A DNA stretch of 12,689 bases from NCBI GenBank assembly GCA_035275805.1, contig DATEMG010000186.1:1-12689 (forward strand), in the 5' to 3' direction. The number at the start of each line of letters is the position of its first letter. Positions within the stretch are counted from its first letter, which is position 1. Origin of the DNA: JAJVID01 sp035275805 (GTDB taxonomy: Bacteria; Acidobacteriota; Blastocatellia; RBC074). Positions 1-8,015 of the stretch are shown one piece after another. The position numbers and the translations under genes are program-made. The notes below the pieces were generated by a model. That model did not search any database. It saw only the letters and a program-made list of their open reading frames with translations, and was not told the DNA's origin.

Positions 1-84
1 GCTCGGGATTCAATACGAGGGCCCGTGACATTCGCCCACTCCCTGAATGGAATTCCGATTATCACATCAGCGAATAGCTCACAA

Positions 85-153
85 TCAGTACCGCGAGCGG
101 TAGCGAGCGCGGCGCTGATCAGAAGTCACGCTCGCTACCGCTCGCGTTACTGA
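85..153. repeat. REP-like inverted repeat upstream of the M14 peptidase gene
   Basis: Two 25-nt arms, 85-109 and 129-153, are reverse complements with a single mismatch, separated by a 19-nt spacer. Each arm carries the GC-rich core CCGCGAGCGGTAGCGAGCG or its complement. The short hairpin with a conserved core in an intergenic space resembles a dispersed REP-type element, but genome-wide copy number cannot be judged here. No T-run follows it, so a simple intrinsic terminator is unlikely. I see nothing recognisable in positions 1-84. Confidence 0.7.
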
Positions 154-162
154 CCTGATATC

Positions 163-166
163 GAGG
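163..166 (+). promoter_or_regulatory. ribosome binding site for the M14 peptidase gene
   Basis: GAGG lies 6 nt upstream of the ATG at 173 and supports that start. The start also places a signal peptide directly at the N-terminus. Confidence 0.55.
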
Positions 167-172
167 ACCAGG

Positions 173-3100
173 ATGATCAAAAAATCTTTTGCCTTTTGCT
201 TTGCATTGCTTGTCTGCTATCTCAATTCCGCTTCGCTCACTGTCTCCGCTCAAACCGCCGTCCAGATCAAGCCGGGACGCGATCCGAAAGTGGCCATCGA
301 CGAGGAATACACAAAGAAGATACGCGAATACACGACCGAGACCTTCTTCAATTCGCCGCTCACCGATTACCTGCCCGCGTCGTCGAAAGTCCCGACGCCG
401 AAGGCCGTGCTCGGCGACGTGGCGGGCGCGCCTGGCATTCTGCCCTATTCACACGAAGTTTATCGCTACATGCGGATGCTCGAATCTTCCAGTCCGCGCG
501 TCAAAGTCTATTCAATCGGCAAGACCGAAGAGGGGCGCGAGATGATCGCCGTGGCGGTCAGCTCCGAGGCCAACATCGCCAAGGTCGAAGCGAACCGCGC
601 TCAGTTGGCGAAGCTGGCCGACCCGCGCGCGATCAACCTGAACGACGACGAAGCGGAGAAGATCATCGCCGCTTCGGTCCCGGTTTATTACATCACCGGC
701 ACGATCCATTCGCCCGAAACCGGTTCGCCGACGGCGCTGATGGAACTGGCGTACCGGCTGGCCGTCGACGAGAGTCCGTACGTCAAACAGATTCGCGACA
801 ATCTGATCACCCTCATCACGCCGGTCGTCGAAGTCGACGGGCGTGACCGCCAGGTCGACGTCTACAGGTGGCATCTGGCCAACCCTGGCAAGAATTGGCC
901 GGGGCTGATCTACTGGGGCAAATACGTCGCGCACGACAATAACCGCGACGCGATGGCCTTGTCGCTGCAATTGACGCGGAACGTGCTGAACACCTTCATC
1001 GGGTGGAAGGCGCAGGTGCTCCACGACCTGCACGAATCGGTGCCTTATCTTTACGACAATACCGTCGGCGATCAGCCCTACAACGCGTGGATCGACCCGA
1101 TCCTGGCCGACGAATGGCACTTGATCGGATGGTACAACGTCGGAGAGATGACCAAATTCGGGATGCCCGGCGTCTTCACTCACGGGACCTTCGACACCTG
1201 GTCGCCGAGCTACCTGATGTTCATCGCCGCGTCGCACAACGGCATCAGCCGCCTTTACGAAACATTCGGCAACGCGGGCGCCGACACGGTCGAACGCACG
1301 CTCTCGCCGTCGGAATATTCGCGCACCTGGTACAGGCAGAACCCTCCGTTGCCCAGAGCGAAATGGTCGCAGCGCAACAACAACAACTATCAGCAGACCG
1401 GCCTGCTCGTCTCGCTCGGCCACTTCGCGACCAACGGCAAATACTTCCTGCGCAATTTCTACACCAAGAGCAAGAATTCGATTCTGAAGCCGAAGACCGC
1501 AGGCCCGGCCGCTTACGTCTTCCCGGGCGACGACCCGCGCCCCGGCGGGCAGGCCGAATTGCTGCGCCTGCTGCAAATGCAGGGCTGTGAGATTCACCGC
1601 GCTACCGCCGAGTTCACCGTGACTATGCCCTCGAAGAAGAGGCCCGCGCGGCCTGCCGCGGTTGAGACGAGAGCTTCGGACGACGGAAACGGCGGCGACG
1701 GGAACGGGGGGCAGGAGAAAAAGGATACGAACACGCGCACGTTCCCGGCGGGGAGCTACTTAGTCAGGATGGATCAGCCCTACAGCCGCATCGCCGACAT
1801 GATGCTCGATCTGCAGTACTGGGCGCCGAACGATCCGCAGCGCAACATTTACGACGACACCGCCTGGACGTTCGGTGAGCTGGGTAATGTGCAGGTCGTC
1901 CGCGTGATTGATGTTAAGGCGCTCGACGCCACGATGGAGAAGGTCAGCGGTGAAGTAAAGGCGGCGGGCGGGGTGAATGGCAATGGCTCCGTCTTCCTTG
2001 TCAATCATAACGCCGACAACGCGCTCGCCACTCTGCGCTATCGCTTCAAAGACGCGCAGTTCGAAACAGCAGAGGAGCCGTTCGAAGCCGCCGGGACAAA
2101 ATTCAATCGCGGCTCGTTCGTGATTCGCAGCGTCAATCGGAGCGAACTCGATCGCGCGGCCGCGGAACTCGGCTTGAAGATTTACGCGACCGACGCGGCG
2201 CCATCCGTCAATAGGCACCCGATCAAGGCCGCGCGCGTCGCCATACTGCACACCTGGCTAAGCACGCAGGACGAAGGCTGGTGGCGGTTGGAGTTCGACC
2301 GCTACAAAGTCCCCTACAATTACATCAGCACGCAGGACGTGGCCAAAGACGACAACCTCAACGCCAAATACGACGTGATCATCTTCGCGCCCGTGGGTCG
2401 CGCCAACCCGCAGCAGATCGTCAGCGGCATGCCGATGTTCGGCAACCCGCTGCCCTGGAGGAAGACCGAATTAACGCCCAATCTGGGCGGCATCGACGAG
2501 ACCGACGACATGCGTCCGGGACTCGGGTGGGGCGGTTTGCAGAACCTGCAGAACTTCGCGCGCCGCGGCGGATTGCTGATCGTGGCTGAAGACACGTCGA
2601 ACTTCGCGGCAACGTTCGGATTCACGCCCGGCGTTTCAATCGCGCCGCCGCAGAGGTTGCGCGTCACGGGCAGCGTGCTGCGCTCGAAGATGGTTGACGA
2701 CGCAAGCCCCGTCGCTTATGGCTACCGCGATAATCTGGCGATCTTTTGCGCCAACGGCCCCATCTTTAACCTGAGCAACACCGTGGGCGGCAGAGGCGGA
2801 AGGCGCGCGCCGGCGGATAGTGATCGCTCTACGGGCCGTGGCGCTCCGGACGACCCCGATACGCCTCAAAATCGCCCGCCGGTTGAAATACCCGAAGAGC
2901 CGAAAGCGGAAGCCTGGGAAGCGACTCCCTTGACGGCCGAACAACTCCGCAACGGCGTCTTCGTCATACCTCCGTCGGCGCGGCCCCGCGTGATTCTGCG
3001 CTACGCCGACTCACGCGAATTGCTGGTCTCAGGGCTGCTCGAAGCCGGAAACGAAATCGCGCAGCACGCGGCGGTGATCGACGTCCCCTACGAGCAGGGG

Positions 3101-3226
3101 CATGTGCTGCTCTTCTCGAACAACCCCTTCTGGCGCGGCGAGACGCATGGCAGCTACTTCCTGGTCTTCAATGCGATTCTGAATTTCGATCAGTTGAACG
3201 CTGGGAGGAAGCTGGCGGAGAAATAG
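173..3226 (+). CDS. secreted M14-family zinc carboxypeptidase-like protein with long C-terminal extension
   Basis: This is a 1017-residue exported metallopeptidase-like protein. Residues 1-27 form a signal peptide ending in VSAQ, so it acts outside the cytoplasm. The M14 domain occupies roughly 90-370. It shows the HxxE zinc pair in HSPE (H179, E182), an NNRD segment (256-259) at the place of the substrate-binding Asn-Arg, HDLHES (284-289) with the third zinc His, and YETFGN (362-367), where E363 is the likely catalytic Glu. The remaining ~600 residues are not peptidase. Low-complexity Gly/Asn-rich (about 507-517) and Gly/Arg/Pro-rich (about 875-920) stretches flank a region with alternating hydrophobic strands (RVAILHTW, YDVIIFAP, GGLLIVAED) that resembles a class I glutamine amidotransferase-like fold, as seen in other large M14 proteins. 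The family hydrolyses C-terminal residues of peptides; the actual substrate is unknown. It is transcribed towards the regulatory operon and ends at the shared terminator region. Confidence 0.88.
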   Translation: MIKKSFAFCFALLVCYLNSASLTVSAQTAVQIKPGRDPKVAIDEEYTKKIREYTTETFFNSPLTDYLPASSKVPTPKAVLGDVAGAPGILPYSHEVYRYMRMLESSSPRVKVYSIGKTEEGREMIAVAVSSEANIAKVEANRAQLAKLADPRAINLNDDEAEKIIAASVPVYYITGTIHSPETGSPTALMELAYRLAVDESPYVKQIRDNLITLITPVVEVDGRDRQVDVYRWHLANPGKNWPGLIYWGKYVAHDNNRDAMALSLQLTRNVLNTFIGWKAQVLHDLHESVPYLYDNTVGDQPYNAWIDPILADEWHLIGWYNVGEMTKFGMPGVFTHGTFDTWSPSYLMFIAASHNGISRLYETFGNAGADTVERTLSPSEYSRTWYRQNPPLPRAKWSQRNNNNYQQTGLLVSLGHFATNGKYFLRNFYTKSKNSILKPKTAGPAAYVFPGDDPRPGGQAELLRLLQMQGCEIHRATAEFTVTMPSKKRPARPAAVETRASDDGNGGDGNGGQEKKDTNTRTFPAGSYLVRMDQPYSRIADMMLDLQYWAPNDPQRNIYDDTAWTFGELGNVQVVRVIDVKALDATMEKVSGEVKAAGGVNGNGSVFLVNHNADNALATLRYRFKDAQFETAEEPFEAAGTKFNRGSFVIRSVNRSELDRAAAELGLKIYATDAAPSVNRHPIKAARVAILHTWLSTQDEGWWRLEFDRYKVPYNYISTQDVAKDDNLNAKYDVIIFAPVGRANPQQIVSGMPMFGNPLPWRKTELTPNLGGIDETDDMRPGLGWGGLQNLQNFARRGGLLIVAEDTSNFAATFGFTPGVSIAPPQRLRVTGSVLRSKMVDDASPVAYGYRDNLAIFCANGPIFNLSNTVGGRGGRRAPADSDRSTGRGAPDDPDTPQNRPPVEIPEEPKAEAWEATPLTAEQLRNGVFVIPPSARPRVILRYADSRELLVSGLLEAGNEIAQHAAVIDVPYEQGHVLLFSNNPFWRGETHGSYFLVFNAILNFDQLNAGRKLAEK

Positions 3227-3233
3227 AACGGGA

Positions 3234-3293
3234 GTGTGGGGCGAGTTGTTTACTCGCGCTTCTTTCAGGGCGATTAAACAAATCGCCCCACAC
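3234..3293. repeat. REPIN-like pair of inverted short palindromes
   Basis: The 19-nt outer arms, 3234-3252 (GTGTGGGGCGAGTTGTTTA) and 3275-3293, are reverse complements with one mismatch. Each arm contains part of its own small hairpin: gcgagt/actcgc around TGTTT at 3241-3257, and ggcgatt/aatcgcc around AAACA at 3269-3287. Two related hairpins in inverted orientation is the arrangement of a REPIN. It sits just after the M14 stop codon. Confidence 0.65.
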
Positions 3294-3356
3294 CGTACAC
3301 GCAATTGCAAACCGCTATAAAACCGCTGTCGCTTCGGGAAACGCAATGACAAATCA

Positions 3357-3393
3357 AAAAGGCAGGCCGCCATCGAAAGGTAGCCTGCCTTTT
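3357..3393. terminator. bidirectional intrinsic terminator between convergent genes
   Basis: A perfect 11-bp stem pairs AAAAGGCAGGC (3357-3367) with GCCTGCCTTTT (3383-3393) around a 15-nt loop. Because the stem is A-flanked on one side and T-flanked on the other, it can end transcription from both the M14 gene (plus strand) and the blaI-blaR operon (minus strand). Confidence 0.82.
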
Positions 3394-3419
3394 CATTTCA
3401 GGGCCGGACGGCGCGGGCG

Positions 3420-5303
3420 CTATCGGTTGCCGCTCATGTGAATGGCGATTATCAACCAGCGGCCATCCCGTTTAACAAAACTGCAGGTGTAGCGGTATTG
3501 CACACTGGAGTCTTCGCCCTGAGCTTTGAAAAAGACTGTGCCGAGGAAGTTCGTGACTGCCGAATTGCCATCGATTCGAGCGCGGAAATCATCAATCTCG
3601 ATCTTTGTGTATGTTATATCTTGCCTTTTGACTTCGGCGATTGCCTGGGCCTTATTTTCTACCCGACCATCCGGCCCGGTTCCAATGTAATCGTCGGCAA
3701 GCAGTCGTTCAAAAACAGATGTGTCGCGAGCTATGTTCGAATTGGCTGCCTCCTGTATCAGCGCCAGTAAAGTCTGCTCCTCGGATCGCCTTTGTGAAGG
3801 CGGAGGCGGCGGTGGTGGCGGCGGGTCGTCATTTTGGACGCCGTCTGCCGGCCTCGGAGGCGGCGGAGGCGGGGGAGGTGGCAGAACAGCCTGCCATTGT
3901 CCGTTCACCTTTACCATATCAACCACGTATCGGTCGGCGACGCTGTTCTCTTCGCCGCGAACACGGTTTTTTAAATAGATCGTGCCGAGAAAACCTACTG
4001 TCGCCTCGGCGCCGTTGATTTTTACGTGAAAATCATCGACATCAATTCTCGTGATAGCCAAATTCTTATGCGCGAAACCGTAGAGCTTCGGCAACATATC
4101 TTCGCCGGGATCCCCAGCAAAATTCTTAAGGTCGAGGTAGGGATTCTGGGGAAGGCCTCCAAGCAAAATCTGACGCGGACCCCCTTCCGCCACCTGGCGA
4201 ACCATCGCGATCAGAATCTGTTCGTCGCTTTTGGCGCCAGCCGGTTGCGCCACGATTTTGCCCATGTGGTTTGAAATCAACAGAAGGCTTACGGCGGCGA
4301 TCAGGGCTGCGGACAAAACCAGATAACGCCATTGATGCGCGATCATACGCGCGCGATCCTTGTTCAAAATCATCTCGATCCTCCTTTCGAGAATTAGTCT
4401 GGGTGAAAAGAGCGCAAGCTGGTGTGCGCCACTTGGCGCCCCAATGCTGCGCTCAGCTGCTTTGATGATGCTCTCGGCGTAGGTCTCGGCCTCGGCTCCC
4501 GATCCGACTACGTGATCATCGCAGGCCATCTCTCTCTCCAACATCAATTGTCGGCTGGCGTAGCGCGCCAGCGGGTGGAAAAAGAACACGGCGCTGAGGA
4601 TGGTTTGAAAGAGGTTGACGTAATGATCCCGCCGCGCGACGTGCGCAAGTTCGTGCCGCAACATCGCGCATCGCTCCGCCGGAGATGTCCAGGCGGCGAT
4701 GTCGGTGGGGAAGAGGATTATCGGGCGCAACACGCCGAGCAGAATCGGCGAGCGAATTTCGTCCGAAAGCGCGAGGCTTATCTTACCGGCGCGCAGAGCC
4801 TCGCAATCGCATTCGTCGCAATCGAGATCGGCAAGAGAAACGCAACGCGCGCCAGCCCTCAGGCGACGTAGCCTGACGCCATTGATCGCGGCGTTCGCGA
4901 CAAAGGCGGACATGCCCCAAAGCCACAGGGCGAATGACAAGCTCAAAATAATCGGTTTCTTGACCGAAGGCTTGACGCTCGTGGCAGGGAACAGGTTTTG
5001 AACCGCCGGCGCGGCCTCGTTCGCGATGACGATCCTTGGAAGTTCGACCGCGTAACTCAACGCTTTGTTGTTTGGTTGAGGCAGAGGCAGGTTTCGAACA
5101 ACTCCGCTCAGAATCGGCGTTGCGGCGACGGCGATCAGGGCGAAGAGCCAGACCTGATGGCGCAGCGCGGGCGATTTGACGCGGAAGATTTTCAACCCCG
5201 CCCAAACGCAGGCGAGCAAAACAGCGGCCTGCCAACTCCACACGAGCAGCCACGCCGCGCCTTCGGCCGAAGCCGCGACAAACGGGTTGATCAGGGTGTT
5301 CAT
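3420..5303 (-). CDS. BlaR1-like M56 membrane metalloprotease with two NTF2-like sensor domains (copy A)
   Basis: Last gene of the operon, 627 residues from the ATG at 5303. Transmembrane segments lie near 16-37, 47-69, 117-139 and 327-344. The cytoplasmic M56 zinc-protease domain between TM3 and TM4 has HELAH at 217-221 and the EREMACDD motif supplying the likely third zinc ligand. The extracytoplasmic part is not a penicillin-binding domain. It has an NTF2/DUF4440-like domain (about 360-474), two polyproline linkers (475-483 and 494-502), and a second NTF2/DUF4440-like domain (about 508-627, ending IIAIHMSGNR). By family knowledge, M56 sensors activate on signal binding and trigger loss of a BlaI-type repressor; the signal here is unknown. 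I chose the ATG at 5303 because GGAGG lies 7 nt upstream and MNTLINPF aligns with the paralogue's start. A GTG further upstream (5360) only reads through relic blaI sequence. Its protease half is almost the same as copy B at the DNA level. Confidence 0.88.
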   Translation of the reverse strand: MNTLINPFVAASAEGAAWLLVWSWQAAVLLACVWAGLKIFRVKSPALRHQVWLFALIAVAATPILSGVVRNLPLPQPNNKALSYAVELPRIVIANEAAPAVQNLFPATSVKPSVKKPIILSLSFALWLWGMSAFVANAAINGVRLRRLRAGARCVSLADLDCDECDCEALRAGKISLALSDEIRSPILLGVLRPIILFPTDIAAWTSPAERCAMLRHELAHVARRDHYVNLFQTILSAVFFFHPLARYASRQLMLEREMACDDHVVGSGAEAETYAESIIKAAERSIGAPSGAHQLALFSPRLILERRIEMILNKDRARMIAHQWRYLVLSAALIAAVSLLLISNHMGKIVAQPAGAKSDEQILIAMVRQVAEGGPRQILLGGLPQNPYLDLKNFAGDPGEDMLPKLYGFAHKNLAITRIDVDDFHVKINGAEATVGFLGTIYLKNRVRGEENSVADRYVVDMVKVNGQWQAVLPPPPPPPPPRPADGVQNDDPPPPPPPPPSQRRSEEQTLLALIQEAANSNIARDTSVFERLLADDYIGTGPDGRVENKAQAIAEVKRQDITYTKIEIDDFRARIDGNSAVTNFLGTVFFKAQGEDSSVQYRYTCSFVKRDGRWLIIAIHMSGNR

Positions 5304-5370
5304 TGCCTTTCCTCCTTTTTTCGATATGCAGCTGGCGCCGTTTTGCTCGCCTGAGCCCACGCCGCAATCT
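5304..5370 (-). pseudogene. relic 3' tail of a lost blaI copy
   Basis: This spacer before copy A aligns with the 3' end of the intact blaI (7584-7647). Shared stretches include CAGGCG(A/G)GCAAAACGGCG and AAAAAAGGAGGAAAG. About 28 of 35 positions match in the block reading from AGAT (5370) to ACGGCG. Read in the blaI frame, it still encodes a KKGG-K ending like the BlaI C-terminus, but the stop codon is gone and the rest of the gene is absent. The remnant now supplies the ribosome binding site of copy A (GGAGG at 5311-5315). Confidence 0.78.
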
Positions 5371-5414
5371 ACCTGCAGATGGCGACGTGTTCGAACGCAT
5401 GTATGGCGCTGTAG

Positions 5415-7583
5415 TTATTGCTTGCGACTCATATGAATCGCCGCAATCTTCAATTGCCTCTGAGGGATGAGGTCAACATGGTTGAAGGCGGGAGAGCCGT
5501 CTGGACTGAGTTCGACTTCGACCGGCCTCTTCTCCTTCGCCATCGTCATGTCAATCTCCTTGACCATCATATTCTCCTTCTCCTTCACCTTCGCCATCGG
5601 CAGCTTGTACAGCATCTCTCCTGAGTGGCATTTCAGACATGATTGTAGAGCGCGAAACGGAAGCGCGTTGAGTTCGGCCTCGACCTTGGCGTCGAGCGGG
5701 ATATCTTTCTTGGTGAAATTTACCGTGTAGTGGTACTGCGCGGTTGAATCCTGGCCGTTGGTCTGGAAATGCACCGTCGCAAGGAAAGTGGCGAAGGCCA
5801 TATCATCATTTCCGGAAACACGCAGACCATCAAACTCGAATTTCTTTATCGAATCGAGCCTTTTGACTTCCGCAATCTCCTCGGCCTTGTTCCTGGTTGC
5901 GCCGTCAGGCCCGACACCGACGTAATCCTCGTCGAGAACTCTTTCAAAGAATGCGGTGTCGCGGCGCATACTGGCGTAGGCGATTTCGCGCAGCAGGGCG
6001 AAGACCGAATCACTGTCCTTGTGCCAGCGTAAAGGCGTGAGCGCTTTGTCAGCCTCAACGGTCATCTCAACGGGCGACGGCGGCGGCGGCGGTGGTGGCG
6101 GCGGCGGCGGCGGGTCCTGTGATAAATCGTTCAGTTGATCCTGAAGAGATGAGACATCCCAGGTTTTGACATCTGCGCTCTCGCTGGTCTCTTTCAGCCA
6201 TTTGATTCTCCACAATGCCCGGAGACGAAAATCGGGAGACGGATCGGACAAAGCGATTTTCGTCAACGGCTCGATGTCACTTATCCACGCGAGCGCGTCA
6301 ATCACCATCCCTTTGACTTCCGGGTCGCCGCTCTTGTTATAGAGTTCGAACATCGCGTCTGCGCTGCCGTCGCCTTCTAATCCCATGAGTTGAATTGCCG
6401 CCAACCGGCGCATCTCCGCGTCAGGATTTCGCACAGCCATCTCTATCAAATCGTCAAAGGCATTGCCTTCGCCCAGAGATTTCACAAGTTGTAGTTTGCC
6501 TCTTGTGTTGTCGGGTTGTTTTTGCGCCAGTCCCGATTTGGTCAATCTTTCGGGGACGAGCATCCAGGCGACTGAGGCGATTAAAGCTGACGATAGAATC
6601 AAATACTTCCATTTCCGCGCAATTACACGCGTGCGGTCCTTGTTCAAAATCATGCCGATCCTCCTTTCGAGAATATGTCTAGCGGAAAAGAGCGCGAGTT
6701 GGTGTGCGCCGCGTGGCGCCCCAATGCTCCGCTCGGCGGCTTTGATAATGCTCTCGGCGTAGGTCTCGGCCTCGGCGCCCGATCCGACTACGTGATCGTC
6801 GCAAGCTATCTCTCGTTCCACGGTCAATTGCCGGCAGGCGTAACGCGCCAGCGGATGGAAAAAGAAGACGACGCCGAGGACGGTTTGAAAGAGATTGGCG
6901 TAATGATCCCGACGCGCGACGTGCGCCAGTTCGTGCCGCAACATCGCGCATCGCTCTGCCGGAGACGTCCAGGCGGCGATGTCGGCGGGGAAGAGGATTA
7001 TCGGGCGCAACACGCCGAGCAGAATCGGCGAGCGAATTTCGTCAGAAAGCGCAAGTCCCACTTTGCCGTTTCGCAACGCCTCGCAATCGCATTCGTCGCA
7101 ATCGAGATCGGCCAGGGAAGCGCGGCGCGCGCCGGCCCTCAGGCGACGTAACCTTCCGACATTGATCGTGGCCTTCACGACGAAGACGAGCGCGCCCGCA
7201 AACCATAGTGCGAACAGCGCGCCCAAAATAATTGGCTGTTTGCTCGAAGGCCTGGCGGGCGCCGCCGGAGACATGTTTTGAACGACGGGCGCGGCGGCGT
7301 TCGTGACGACGATCCGTGGAAGTTCGACGGCGTAACTCAGCGCTCTATGGCTCGGTTGCGGCAGAGGGAGGTTTTGAACAACGCCGCCCAGGATCGGCAT
7401 CGCGGCGACGGCGATCAGGGCGAAGAGCCAGACCTGATGGCGCAGCGCAGGCGATTTGACGCGGAAGATTTTCAACCCCGCCCAAACGCAGGCGATCAAA
7501 ACTGCGGACTGCCAACTCCACACGAGCAGCCACGCCGCGCCTTTCGCCGAAGCCGTGACAAACGGGTTGGTCAGCATGTTCAT
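5415..7583 (-). CDS. BlaR1-like M56 membrane metalloprotease with HEAT-like and NTF2-like sensor carrying a CXXCH insertion (copy B)
   Basis: A 722-residue integral membrane protein with the BlaR1 layout. Transmembrane segments lie near 16-37, 47-69, 117-139 and 326-344. A cytoplasmic M56 domain has HELAH at 217-221 and EREIACDD at 256-263. The extracytoplasmic part contains helical HEAT-like repeats (about 362-466, in a DPxxxxRxxAxxxL pattern), a polyproline linker (491-502), then an NTF2/DUF4440-like domain (about 525-722). An ~80-residue insertion (about 628-707) interrupts the end of that last domain and holds CLKCH (C649, C652, H653), a c-type haem attachment motif, followed by a Met/Lys-rich stretch. 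No transpeptidase sensor is present, so β-lactam sensing is not supported. The ATG overlaps the blaI stop as ATGA, with GGAGG 6 nt upstream, indicating translational coupling. It probably signals to BlaI by proteolysis, as in the family; the ligand is unknown. Confidence 0.9.
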   Translation of the reverse strand: MNMLTNPFVTASAKGAAWLLVWSWQSAVLIACVWAGLKIFRVKSPALRHQVWLFALIAVAAMPILGGVVQNLPLPQPSHRALSYAVELPRIVVTNAAAPVVQNMSPAAPARPSSKQPIILGALFALWFAGALVFVVKATINVGRLRRLRAGARRASLADLDCDECDCEALRNGKVGLALSDEIRSPILLGVLRPIILFPADIAAWTSPAERCAMLRHELAHVARRDHYANLFQTVLGVVFFFHPLARYACRQLTVEREIACDDHVVGSGAEAETYAESIIKAAERSIGAPRGAHQLALFSARHILERRIGMILNKDRTRVIARKWKYLILSSALIASVAWMLVPERLTKSGLAQKQPDNTRGKLQLVKSLGEGNAFDDLIEMAVRNPDAEMRRLAAIQLMGLEGDGSADAMFELYNKSGDPEVKGMVIDALAWISDIEPLTKIALSDPSPDFRLRALWRIKWLKETSESADVKTWDVSSLQDQLNDLSQDPPPPPPPPPPPPSPVEMTVEADKALTPLRWHKDSDSVFALLREIAYASMRRDTAFFERVLDEDYVGVGPDGATRNKAEEIAEVKRLDSIKKFEFDGLRVSGNDDMAFATFLATVHFQTNGQDSTAQYHYTVNFTKKDIPLDAKVEAELNALPFRALQSCLKCHSGEMLYKLPMAKVKEKENMMVKEIDMTMAKEKRPVEVELSPDGSPAFNHVDLIPQRQLKIAAIHMSRKQ

Positions 7584-7999
7584 TTCTTTCCTCCTTTTTT
7601 GGGTTTGGCCGCCGCCGTTTTGCCCGCCTGCGCGCGAGCGGCCATCTGCTCGCGGACCTCGCTCAAGTCTTCTTCGGTTAGATCGCCGGTTTCGACAAGG
7701 TGCAAGACCATCGCCGCCGCCGATCCGCCGAAGAGCTGTTCGATCAAATGGCTCATCACACGCCGCTGGGCTTTCTCCGCTTTGGCTTTGGCGCGGTAGA
7801 TATGCGCTTTGCCCTCGGCGCGATGGATCAGGTGACCTTTGCGTTCAAGCACACGGATGATCGTGAGCACGCTGTTGTAGTGGCGCTCGCCGGGCAAGGT
7901 CTCCTGAATCTCTTTGGCTGTCGCCTCGCCGCGTTCCCAGATCACGCGCATGATCTCCAGTTCTTTATCGGTGAATGTCTTTGAAGCTTGTCTCGGCAT
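7580..7999 (-). CDS. blaI: BlaI/MecI-family transcriptional repressor
   Basis: A 139-residue winged-helix repressor of usual family length. The N-terminal DNA-binding domain (about 8-75) shows the family pattern TDKELEIMRVIWERGEATAKEI, with recognition helix YNSVLTIIRVLERKGHL; the C-terminal helices (about 80-125) form the dimer region. The tail is Lys-rich (KPKKGGKK). Its codons double as the strong ribosome binding site of copy B, whose ATG overlaps this gene's TGA by an ATGA. The stop of the upstream protease-less paralogue is 16 nt away, and GGAG lies 9 nt before this ATG, so the gene is within the operon. It most likely binds the paired palindromes at 9190-9239 and autoregulates the operon. 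Which other promoters it controls is not visible here. Confidence 0.93.
   Translation of the reverse strand: MPRQASKTFTDKELEIMRVIWERGEATAKEIQETLPGERHYNSVLTIIRVLERKGHLIHRAEGKAHIYRAKAKAEKAQRRVMSHLIEQLFGGSAAAMVLHLVETGDLTEEDLSEVREQMAARAQAGKTAAAKPKKGGKK
7590..7594 (-). promoter_or_regulatory. ribosome binding site of copy B inside blaI
   Basis: GGAGG, 6 nt before the copy B ATG, is made by the GGA GGA codons of the BlaI C-terminal KKGGKK. Together with the ATGA stop-start overlap at 7580-7583, it predicts coupled translation of repressor and sensor. Confidence 0.75.
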
Positions 8000-8015
8000 A
8001 GTTCGTCTCTCCTTG

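Noticed and set aside
512..1597. Long minus-strand open frame (361 codons) opposite the M14 gene
   Set aside because: It lies wholly antisense to a well-supported peptidase, has Arg/Val/Asp-rich composition typical of reverse-frame GC-rich DNA, and shows no family motif.
3721..3978. Glycine-rich plus-strand open frame
   Set aside because: It is the reverse reading of the polyproline linker codons of copy A, so it is a composition artefact.
5304..5360. GTG start at 5360 for copy A
   Set aside because: The extra 19 residues are translated blaI relic. The ATG at 5303 has GGAGG 7 nt upstream and aligns with the paralogue start.
3420..7583. β-lactam sensing by the BlaR1-like proteins
   Set aside because: No transpeptidase-type sensor (SxxK with its partner motifs) is present after TM4, and no β-lactamase gene is in the window.
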